DNA from: a virus
Reading direction: 5' to 3' (one strand)
IMG/VR virus record: IMGVR_UViG_3300030380_000859
Coordinates: 1 to 31,636 of that record
DNA: 31,636 nt
In this document: positions 6,368-12,977 of the stretch, in pieces
Layout of the letters: the number at the start of each line of letters is the position of its first letter
Position numbering within the stretch: position 1 is the stretch's first letter
Translations under genes and position numbers: made by a program
The notes under the pieces: generated by a model
Database searches by the model: none
What the model was told of the DNA's origin: nothing
What the model saw: only the letters and a program-made list of their open reading frames with translations

Positions 6368-7769
6368 AAAAGAAGAAGATCAAATGATCATGGCTTTTAT
6401 GGTGGACGATGGTAAGGATAAAGATCCTGTATCAGGTAATGATGTACCACCAGGTTCTTTAGCCAAAGAAGTAAGAGATGATATTCCTGCACAATTATCA
6501 GAAGGCGAGTATGTAGTACCTGCTGATGTTCTTCGTTTTTATGGTATGAAATTCTTTGAAGACTTACGAGAGAATGCTAAGATAGAGTTAGCTAGAATGG
6601 AAGCGGAGGGACGTATTGGTGGTCAACCTGTGGATGCAGCAGTAGGTGGCTACATGACAGGACAGCCTACTCAAGCGACAACACCTGATCCGTATGAACA
6701 GCAGAGGATGATGTATAGACAAGGAGCACCTGTTGCTATGGGTAATACAGGTTACGCACCAGGTGGTACTGTACAACTTAATCCTTTTGGAAACCCAATT
6801 AATAGCCCCTTCGTTAACAATACTAATACTGTTCCTGCAAACGTATCTAATACACCACAGACCCAGATAAAGGATGGTATTGTATACATGCCACCAGCTA
6901 GTAATTACGTAGGGTATAGTTTGTTTGGTTCTGCACCTAGTCTTACACCTTCATTTACTCCTGTAATTTTATATGGTCCTAATGGTGAAATAGTTACAGC
7001 TAATACTCAAGCAGAGTATGACAATTATATAAGCCAAGAATATACAACAACACAGACTATTACACCTGTTACAGAAGAAGATAAACCAGAAAAGAAAGAC
7101 CCCGTTAGTCCAGCGTTAATGAAAAAAGTATTTGATAAAGAAGATGAAGAAAAAGCTGTAAATTTTACAGATGAAGCAAGTATTAAGAATGCAATAGGAG
7201 ACTATCATTCCGCTTCACCACTTCAAAGCGCATTACTTACTGGATCGGTTAATCCTGTTTTAGGTTTTTTAACTTATTTTGCAGGTGATAAATCTCAAGA
7301 AAAACAAAAGAATTTTCTATTAGATGGTATAAATAAACAAATTAATGAGAGCAATGATCAGACTGAAAAAGAAAGACTAGAAGTATTAAGACAAGAACTT
7401 TTAAGTAAAGAAAAATATGAAGACTCAATAAATGAAAAAAGTAAAGAATTAGGTTTATTTGATGGTTTTCTTGATAAACTTAAAGGTAGCTTAACAAACG
7501 AAGATATTGACTTAGTTAAAGAGAAGTATGGAAATTCTTCAGAAAATGCGTCTAAGTCATGGCAAGACGCAACAGCTCTTAAAAATTCATTACATCCTAG
7601 CGATGATCCTATAGCTTATCATAAAGCAATTAAATTACAATCAGAAGCTAGTAGGGCATTTACTGCTTTAAAAAGAGAGGAAACAGGATTTGGTACAGAT
7701 GATTACAAAGGACCAAGTCCTGCACCAGATCCTACATCATTTGGCAGTAATCAAGATCAAGATGACTAA
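6354..7769 (+). CDS. conserved marine-phage head-region protein (SEGEYVVPADV motif)
   Basis: The N-terminal 100 residues carry a segment I recall from many marine phage genomes: DPVSGNDVPPGSLAKEVRDD, then IPAQLSEGEYVVPADVLRFY and MKFFEDLRENAKIELARM. After that comes a Gly/Pro/Asn/Thr-rich low-complexity middle (about residues 90-240), with repeated Asn-Thr and Tyr-Gly patches. The C-terminal half (about 250-471) is highly charged and probably helical, including repeated KEK and EEK patches. No catalytic motif, signal peptide or membrane segment is visible. The start at 6354 is supported by an A/G-rich AGGGAAAAGG just upstream. Place between portal and scaffold suggests a virion or assembly protein; the function is unknown. 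Confidence 0.8.
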   Translation: MAANKKEEDQMIMAFMVDDGKDKDPVSGNDVPPGSLAKEVRDDIPAQLSEGEYVVPADVLRFYGMKFFEDLRENAKIELARMEAEGRIGGQPVDAAVGGYMTGQPTQATTPDPYEQQRMMYRQGAPVAMGNTGYAPGGTVQLNPFGNPINSPFVNNTNTVPANVSNTPQTQIKDGIVYMPPASNYVGYSLFGSAPSLTPSFTPVILYGPNGEIVTANTQAEYDNYISQEYTTTQTITPVTEEDKPEKKDPVSPALMKKVFDKEDEEKAVNFTDEASIKNAIGDYHSASPLQSALLTGSVNPVLGFLTYFAGDKSQEKQKNFLLDGINKQINESNDQTEKERLEVLRQELLSKEKYEDSINEKSKELGLFDGFLDKLKGSLTNEDIDLVKEKYGNSSENASKSWQDATALKNSLHPSDDPIAYHKAIKLQSEASRAFTALKREETGFGTDDYKGPSPAPDPTSFGSNQDQDD

Positions 7770-7791
7770 TTCCATATAACAATAAGGATAC

Positions 7792-7805
7792 CCAGCTTCG
7801 GCTGG
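7792..7805 (+). promoter_or_regulatory. UUCG-tetraloop hairpin in scaffold leader
   Basis: CCAGC-TTCG-GCTGG forms a perfect 5-bp stem with a UUCG tetraloop, the most stable RNA tetraloop class. No T-run follows, so it is not a standard terminator. It lies 10 bases before the scaffold gene's Shine-Dalgarno site and may act as an RNA end-stabilising or processing element. Confidence 0.5.
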
Positions 7806-7812
7806 CCCCATC

Positions 7813-7830
7813 ATAAGGAGAAACAAAATG
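7813..7830 (+). promoter_or_regulatory. strong ribosome binding site of scaffold gene
   Basis: ATAAGGAGAAACAAAATG has an AAGGAG Shine-Dalgarno sequence with 7-base spacing to ATG 7828. It matches the major capsid gene's site (8993-9010) at 17 of 18 bases, which suggests the two genes share a tuned high-output initiation site. Confidence 0.75.
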
Positions 7831-8775
7831 GTAGAACAAACAGCAGCAGCAACAGAAGAAGCAAAGCCTATAGTGATAGACTCTGCAGCACATCGTAGAA
7901 ATGCAGAACGTGCTAAACGTGATGAAGAAGAGCTAAAGCAACTTTTAGAGGAACACACAGGTGACTCAGAACAGGAAGAAGAATCCAGTAGCGAAGCTGT
8001 TAAGGACACCAAAGTTCAGGCAGAGAGTAGTTCAGAACAAAAAGAAGAACCAAAAGCTGAAGCACAAGAAGAAGCTGCAGACGATGACTTAAGTGCAGAA
8101 GAAAAAACATTTAAGCAACGCTATGCTGACATCCAACGTTTCATGCAGGACAAAGCTGAAGAGCACAAGAAAGAAATAGAAAAGCTAAAAGGTCAGCTAG
8201 ACTCAGCAGCTAAGAATGAACTTGTTCTCCCTAAGAGTGATAAAGAGATAGAAGCTTGGTCTAAAAAGTATCCTGATGTAGCAGGTATAGTAGAGGCCAT
8301 AGCAGATAAGAAAGCACAAGAGCGTTCACTAGATATAGATAAACGTTTGAAAGAAGTAGAAGAGTTACGTGTAAATGCTAAACGTGAAAAGGCTGAGGCT
8401 GAGTTACTAAGTATACACCCTGACTTCCAAGAGATACGTGCTGATGATGAGTTTCATGGATGGGCTAAAGCTCAACCTAAGTGGGTGCAAGATGCACTTT
8501 ATGAGAATGTTGATGATGCTAAATCTGTAGCAAGAGTAATCGACTTGTATAAAGCAGATAATAACATCACTACAAAGAAACGTGATACTAGTGATAAAGA
8601 CGCAGCTAAGGCTGTAAAAGCTCGTGTCCGTAATACACCTGAGACTGATGAAAGTAAAACATACCTTCGTGAATCTGAGGTTAAGAAGATGTCCACTAGG
8701 GAATACGAAAAGCATTCAGATGAAATTATGGAAGCTATCCGTAGTGGTAAGTTTATTTATGATTTGTCTAAATAA
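7828..8775 (+). CDS. scaffolding protein
   Basis: This 315-residue, very acidic and charged protein sits directly before the major capsid gene, the standard place for the phage scaffold. Residues 1-90 are Glu/Ala/Ser-rich and probably disordered. Residues about 95-200 read as a long charged coiled coil (TFKQRYADIQRFMQDKAEEH to KKAQERSLDIDKRLKEVEEL). The C-terminal part contains AELLSIHPDFQEIRADDEFH, WVQDALYENV and a basic region. No protease motif is seen. Scaffold proteins guide capsid assembly and leave the prohead before DNA packaging; function here is inferred from composition and place. The start at 7828 is supported by a strong AAGGAG site. Confidence 0.85.
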   Translation: MVEQTAAATEEAKPIVIDSAAHRRNAERAKRDEEELKQLLEEHTGDSEQEEESSSEAVKDTKVQAESSSEQKEEPKAEAQEEAADDDLSAEEKTFKQRYADIQRFMQDKAEEHKKEIEKLKGQLDSAAKNELVLPKSDKEIEAWSKKYPDVAGIVEAIADKKAQERSLDIDKRLKEVEELRVNAKREKAEAELLSIHPDFQEIRADDEFHGWAKAQPKWVQDALYENVDDAKSVARVIDLYKADNNITTKKRDTSDKDAAKAVKARVRNTPETDESKTYLRESEVKKMSTREYEKHSDEIMEAIRSGKFIYDLSK

Positions 8776-8779
8776 TTGC

Positions 8780-8807
8780 TTGACAACTAAAAAATCATAA
8801 GTATAAC
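8780..8807 (+). promoter_or_regulatory. sigma70-like promoter of major capsid gene
   Basis: TTGACA (8780-8785, consensus) is followed after 16 bases by TATAAC (8802-8807, five of six bases of the -10 consensus). It begins five bases after the scaffold stop and lies about 200 bases before the capsid ATG, so it would raise capsid expression over upstream genes. It indicates use of host RNA polymerase for at least part of late expression. The claim rests on sequence match only. Confidence 0.6.
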
Positions 8808-8820
8808 TATTAACATGATA

Positions 8821-8989
8821 AGAGTGACTTATATGTTACTCTATCGTGACTAACACTAAGCCACAATAAGAACTACCCTGCAATATAGGCCCAACGCTAT
8901 GAAGTCGGCCAACTGATTAGCATGTTGATACCCTAATATGAACGGCCTCTTTGGTGGATATGATGTGTACATTTTAACATAGCCATATC
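8821..8989 (+). promoter_or_regulatory. structured 5' leader of major capsid gene
   Basis: The 232-base gap before the capsid gene is the longest in the window and carries no likely ORF. It holds an 8-bp hairpin with one G-U pair and a 6-base loop (AGAGTGAC at 8821-8828 with GTTACTCT at 8835-8842). Just before the ribosome binding site a second hairpin pairs 8957-8966 with 8977-8989 (10 bp with a 3-base bulge at 8981-8983). They may stabilise the abundant capsid mRNA or control its translation. Pairing was done by eye without energy calculation. Confidence 0.4.
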
Positions 8990-8992
8990 TAT

Positions 8993-9010
8993 ATAAGGAG
9001 AAACACAATG
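8993..9010 (+). promoter_or_regulatory. strong ribosome binding site of major capsid gene
   Basis: ATAAGGAGAAACACAATG has the AAGGAG Shine-Dalgarno sequence with 7-base spacing to ATG 9008 and nearly repeats the scaffold gene's site. It follows directly after the predicted hairpin ending at 8989. Confidence 0.75.
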
Positions 9011-10078
9011 GCTTTCGCAACCGCAGCAGGTTATGGCAATTTACCTAATGGTAATTTTTCGCCAATAATCTATTCCAAGCAGGTACAACTTGCGTTCCGC
9101 AAGAGTGCCGTAGCTAATGCGATCACAAACTCTGATTATTTTGGGGAGATCGCAAACCAAGGTGATACTGTGAAAATTATTAAGGAGCCGGAAATTTCCG
9201 TGTCCTCATACTCTCGCGGTACACAAATCTCAGCACAAGATCTTGATGACGAAGAGTTTCAATTGACTGTTGATAAAGCTAACTACTTTGCTTTTAAGAT
9301 GGACGATATTGAAGAAGCTCATAGTCATGTAGATTTTATGCAACTTGCAACAGATCGTGCAGCATACAGACTTGCTGATCAGATGGACCAAGAAGTTCTA
9401 GGCTATCTGTCAGGCTTTAAACAGTCTGCGTTACACGCAAATGCAGGTACAGCTAATGACGTGGTAAACGGCACTAAAGCTGTATCAACTGCAGGTTCAG
9501 ACGAACTTCTTTCTTCTATGAAGCTAAAGAAGGGTTCCTTTGGAAACATCACTACAGGTTCTGCCGATGATCACTCAATTCCATTGAAACCACGTTTAGG
9601 TGGCGCAACTGCTGCCGATACTGCAACAGCAACCCCATTACAAGTTATTGCTCGTATGGGACGCCTTTTAGATCAACAACAAGTTGATACAAGAGGTAGA
9701 TGGCTAGTTGTTGACCCTGTGTTTGTAGAACTACTCAAAGATGAAGACTCACGCATGTTAAATGCTGACTTCGGTGGAGCAGGACTACAAAACGGTTTGG
9801 TATTGAATAACATTCACGGTTTCCGTATGTATACTTCATCAAACCTTCCTTCAGTTGGAACAGGTCCAGGTACAACAGGTACAGCTAACCAAAACAGTAA
9901 CTTTGGTGTAATCGTAGCTGGTCACGACTCTTCAGTAGCAACTGCAGAGCAAATCAACAAAGTTGAAACTTATCGTGATCCAGACTCATTCAGTGACATC
10001 GTTCGCGGAATGCACCTATATGGTAGGAAGATTCTTCGTCCAGAAGCAATCGTTACTGCCAAGTACAACGCAGCGTAA
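9008..10078 (+). CDS. major capsid protein
   Basis: This 356-residue protein is the shell subunit, almost certainly of the HK97 fold. The N-terminus runs MAFATAAGYGNLPNGNFSPI, then YSKQVQLAFRKSAVANAITN, a pattern seen in marine phage coat proteins. GDTVKIIKEPEISVSSYSRG, AFKMDDIEEAHSHVDFMQLA and a long spine-helix-like segment (TDRAAYRLADQMDQEVLGYL) follow. The later part includes RWLVVDPVFVELLKDED and VLNNIHGFRMYTSSNLPS, consistent with the capsid P and A domains. Place after scaffold, the strongest ribosome binding site and a dedicated promoter all support a highly expressed capsid gene. Length is typical. No N-terminal protease-processing region is evident. Confidence 0.9.
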   Translation: MAFATAAGYGNLPNGNFSPIIYSKQVQLAFRKSAVANAITNSDYFGEIANQGDTVKIIKEPEISVSSYSRGTQISAQDLDDEEFQLTVDKANYFAFKMDDIEEAHSHVDFMQLATDRAAYRLADQMDQEVLGYLSGFKQSALHANAGTANDVVNGTKAVSTAGSDELLSSMKLKKGSFGNITTGSADDHSIPLKPRLGGATAADTATATPLQVIARMGRLLDQQQVDTRGRWLVVDPVFVELLKDEDSRMLNADFGGAGLQNGLVLNNIHGFRMYTSSNLPSVGTGPGTTGTANQNSNFGVIVAGHDSSVATAEQINKVETYRDPDSFSDIVRGMHLYGRKILRPEAIVTAKYNAA

Positions 10079-10092
10079 GGGGGGATTGAATA

Positions 10093-10629
10093 ATGGCTAC
10101 TTATGACATGACTTCAAAAGCCACTGTTGGTGTCAGTTCAGACAGCAGTGCAACAGCTACCTCTCGCCATCAAGCAATGGGAATGTACATGCGTGAAGCA
10201 CGTCTTGACATTGCTAAGTTGGTTGCAGCAGGGTACTCAAACGCAGATGGAGACATCTTCCAACTTCTAGAAATACCAGCAAATACATTAGTAGTGTTTG
10301 CAGGTGCTGAAGTTGAAACTGCTTTCAATGGCACATCGCCAACTGTAGATATTGATTTTGCAGCAGGTGATGACATCGTTGATGGTGGTGACGTTTCTTC
10401 CGCTGGCTTCTTAGCTTCAGGATCAAACGGTCAGGCTATGGTTGTGGGAACAGGCTCTGCCTCAACTTTCACACAGCACGTAACAGCTACAGATACAATT
10501 GACGTTAAGTTGATTGCAGGTTCTGCAGATGTTACATCTGGTATCCTACGTGTTATGGCATGTTGCATTGACACAGGTGCTAGAGGTGGACGTGCTCCTG
10601 ATGAAGTAGATAGAGATCTACTTGCGTAA
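10093..10629 (+). CDS. putative capsid decoration or minor virion protein
   Basis: This 178-residue protein directly follows the capsid gene, with a G-rich ribosome binding site (AAGGGGGG at 10077-10084). It is Ala/Ser/Thr/Asp-rich and beta-prone: an N-terminal Ser/Thr-rich stretch, then IFQLLEIPANTLVVFAGAEV, PTVDIDFAAGDDIVDGGDVS and TDTIDVKLIAGSADVTSGIL. It ends with a charged tail (RGGRAPDEVDRDLLA). The pattern of jelly-roll-like strands and its gene position match small proteins that follow capsid genes in marine podovirus-like genomes, where they act as decoration or head-vertex proteins. This role is inference from place and composition. Confidence 0.7.
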   Translation: MATYDMTSKATVGVSSDSSATATSRHQAMGMYMREARLDIAKLVAAGYSNADGDIFQLLEIPANTLVVFAGAEVETAFNGTSPTVDIDFAAGDDIVDGGDVSSAGFLASGSNGQAMVVGTGSASTFTQHVTATDTIDVKLIAGSADVTSGILRVMACCIDTGARGGRAPDEVDRDLLA

Positions 10630-10643
10630 CATAACTTAAAAGT

Positions 10644-10667
10644 GGGGGGCTGGGAAACTAGCCCCTC
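10644..10667 (+). terminator. G/C-rich hairpin between capsid and tail genes
   Basis: GGGGGGCT (10644-10651) pairs with AGCCCCTC (10660-10667) in an 8-bp stem with one G-U pair and an 8-base loop. It sits between the capsid/decoration genes and the tail genes, the place where T7 has its Tphi terminator. There is no T-run after the stem, so strong intrinsic termination is unlikely. Partial attenuation or an mRNA processing end is more plausible. Confidence 0.45.
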
Positions 10668-10691
10668 TACGTACATCTAAAGGGCATCAAT

Positions 10692-11420
10692 ATGGCTACT
10701 ACATATCTTACACTTGTCAATGAACTATTACGTAGATTAAATGAGGTTACTCTAGACACTGCAGGTGATGGTTTTACAACTGTACGTAATGTACAAGCTT
10801 TAGCAAAAGATGCAATCAATAATAGTATTAGACTCATTGTTCAAACTGGACAAGAGTTTCCTTTTTTAAAAACAACAGAGACGCAAACACTTACTGCAGG
10901 TACTAGGCAGTATAGTTTTCCTACTGATTACTCTAGCACAGATTGGGATACATTTTATCTTAAAAAGTTAACTTCTAAAGATAATGCCCCTGTAAGACTA
11001 AAGCCAATCAGTTACGATGACTATATTCAAAACCACAGAAACATTGATGACACAGGCGATCAAACAAATGGAGACGGTGCTCCAATATATGTATATCAAA
11101 CACTAGAAGAAAAGTTTGGTGTAACTCCTGTGCCAGATGCAGCATACCAAGTAGAGTACATCTATTGGTCTTTCCCCAGTGACTTAACTAACTTTAACGA
11201 CACTTCAGTTATACCTGATAGGTTTAATCACGTTGTTATTGATGGCGCTATGATGTTTATGATGCGTTTTCGTAGCAACGAGCAAAGTGCTGCTATGCAT
11301 CAAAACAACTTTGATCAAGGCATAAAGCAAATGCGTAGAGTTTTAGTTGATGATCCTCTTATTGTAAGATCCACAGTAATAACAAGATCAAACACAAGCA
11401 CATTTGGGAGATTTATTTAA
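10692..11420 (+). CDS. head-tail adaptor / tail tubular protein A-like
   Basis: This 242-residue protein resembles adaptor proteins that bind the portal and carry the tail hub (T7 gp11, P22 gp4 type). The N-terminal half is helical (TYLTLVNELLRRLNEVTLDT, then VQALAKDAINNSIRLIVQTG). A beta region with YSFPTDYSSTDWDTFYLKKL and APIYVYQTLEEKFGVTPVPD follows. The C-terminus is helical (FNHVVIDGAMMFMMRFRSNE, then NFDQGIKQMRRVLVDDP). Length and gene order, between the capsid genes and a propeller-type hub, fit this role. It lies two bases before the hub gene and is probably co-translated with it. Which adaptor family it belongs to would need a profile search. Confidence 0.75.
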   Translation: MATTYLTLVNELLRRLNEVTLDTAGDGFTTVRNVQALAKDAINNSIRLIVQTGQEFPFLKTTETQTLTAGTRQYSFPTDYSSTDWDTFYLKKLTSKDNAPVRLKPISYDDYIQNHRNIDDTGDQTNGDGAPIYVYQTLEEKFGVTPVPDAAYQVEYIYWSFPSDLTNFNDTSVIPDRFNHVVIDGAMMFMMRFRSNEQSAAMHQNNFDQGIKQMRRVLVDDPLIVRSTVITRSNTSTFGRFI

Positions 11421-11422
11421 CA

Positions 11423-12976
11423 ATGGCAGATAATCTAGCCTCGTTTAAGATATTCTGTCAAGGTGGGTTAAACACTAGTAGAGATGTTTTATCTCAAGGT
11501 GAAACTGCACCTGGTTCTGCTATAAAGCTTACAAACTATGAGCCATCTGTTACTGGTGGTTATCGTAAAATAAATGGATTTAGTAATGACTTTGGAACAG
11601 TAACAGGTACAGGAAGTGTGCTTGGAGTCTGCGTAGCTAACGGTATTAATGATGGCATACTAGCCTGTCGAACTCCTTCTAGCGGTAATAATTATTTACA
11701 CAAATGGAATAACTCTACAAGTGCATGGGATGCTATAACCACCTCTGGATCACCTACTATGTCAGGTGTAACAAAAGTTAGATTTACTAAGTATAATTTT
11801 GGTAGTCCAAAGGTAATACTTACAGATGGTGTAAATCCTGCAGCTACATATGACGGTTCAACATACACTCAAATAACACATGCTAGTGCTCCTGACGATC
11901 CTAAAGTATCTGCTGTATTTCAAAACCACATGTTCTTAGCAGGTGATCCTAACGAAGATACTAATTTATATTTTAGTGCTCCTTTAGCAGAAACAGACTT
12001 TAGTGCTGCTAACGGTTCTGGTGTAATAAATGTAGGATTTCCTGTAGTAGCTATAAAGACGTTTCGTGATGCTTTGTTTATTTTTGGCAGTAACAACATT
12101 CGTAAGCTTGTTGGTAATAATATTTCTAATTTCGTATTAGAATCTGTTACAGATAATCTTGGATGTTTAGCTACAGATAGCGTTATAGAGATAGGTGGTG
12201 ACTTACTATTCTTATCTCAAGATGGTTTACGTCCTATTTCTGGTACAGATAAAATAGGTGATGTAAATCTAGAAACGGTATCAAAAGATATTCAATCCGT
12301 TTTTACAGATGTTGTTTTTGATATTGACTTAGATGGCTTAAACGCTGTTATTATCAGAGGTAAAACACAGTTTAGATATTTCTTCGCTGCTGCTGATACG
12401 CAAGGTGTTATAGGTGGATTTAGACAAACACCTAATGGGTTACAGTTTGAGTACGGACAATTATTAGGTATCACAGCTACCTGTGCAGATAGCGGTTACA
12501 TAGGGCAAAACGAATTTGTATTACATGGAGATAGTACAGGTAAAGTTTATAGACAAGAAAAAGGTAACAGCTTTGGAGGAAGTGATATATTCAGTGCTTT
12601 CCAAACTCCTTACTTGTACATGCAAGACCCAGAACAGCGTAAAATATTTTATACTATAGCAACTTATTTACGTTCTGAAGGTGATAATGAAATATTAATG
12701 TCAGCAGTATATGATTACGAAGATGTAAATGTATTAAACCCCAATGACTTTACAATAAGTAATGAAAATGCTGCTGCTTATTATAACGAGGCTGCGTATG
12801 CTGCTGCCGATGCTACTAGTGGTGCTGTTTACGATGGTAGTCCTGCGCCTATACGAAGAACAAATATATCAGGGTCAGGTAAATCAGTTTCAATAAGGTA
12901 TGTTACAAATGATACAAAAGCATCACACAGTATACAAGGTTTAGTAATTACATTTGGGGTAGGAGATAGGTTATAA
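11423..12976 (+). CDS. beta-propeller tail hub / stabilisation protein (gp12/gp10-like)
   Basis: This 517-residue beta-rich protein fits the hub that closes the head of short-tailed phages (T7 gp12, P22 gp10 packaged-DNA stabilisation protein). It begins with FKIFCQGGLNTSRDVLSQGE, then a LTNYEPSVTGGYRKINGFS segment typical of this family, in which a list of values is attached to a grid of propeller strands. Repeated strand elements follow: LHKWNNSTSAW, KVILTDGVNPAATYDGSTY, VSAVFQNHMFLAGDPNEDTN, AIKTFRDALFIFGSNNIRKL and GGDLLFLSQDGLRPIS. The C-terminus is Ala-rich. It follows the adaptor by two bases. The assignment is good at the level of role; which phage family it belongs to is not fixed. 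Confidence 0.75.
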   Translation: MADNLASFKIFCQGGLNTSRDVLSQGETAPGSAIKLTNYEPSVTGGYRKINGFSNDFGTVTGTGSVLGVCVANGINDGILACRTPSSGNNYLHKWNNSTSAWDAITTSGSPTMSGVTKVRFTKYNFGSPKVILTDGVNPAATYDGSTYTQITHASAPDDPKVSAVFQNHMFLAGDPNEDTNLYFSAPLAETDFSAANGSGVINVGFPVVAIKTFRDALFIFGSNNIRKLVGNNISNFVLESVTDNLGCLATDSVIEIGGDLLFLSQDGLRPISGTDKIGDVNLETVSKDIQSVFTDVVFDIDLDGLNAVIIRGKTQFRYFFAAADTQGVIGGFRQTPNGLQFEYGQLLGITATCADSGYIGQNEFVLHGDSTGKVYRQEKGNSFGGSDIFSAFQTPYLYMQDPEQRKIFYTIATYLRSEGDNEILMSAVYDYEDVNVLNPNDFTISNENAAAYYNEAAYAAADATSGAVYDGSPAPIRRTNISGSGKSVSIRYVTNDTKASHSIQGLVITFGVGDRL

Positions 12977-12977
12977 A

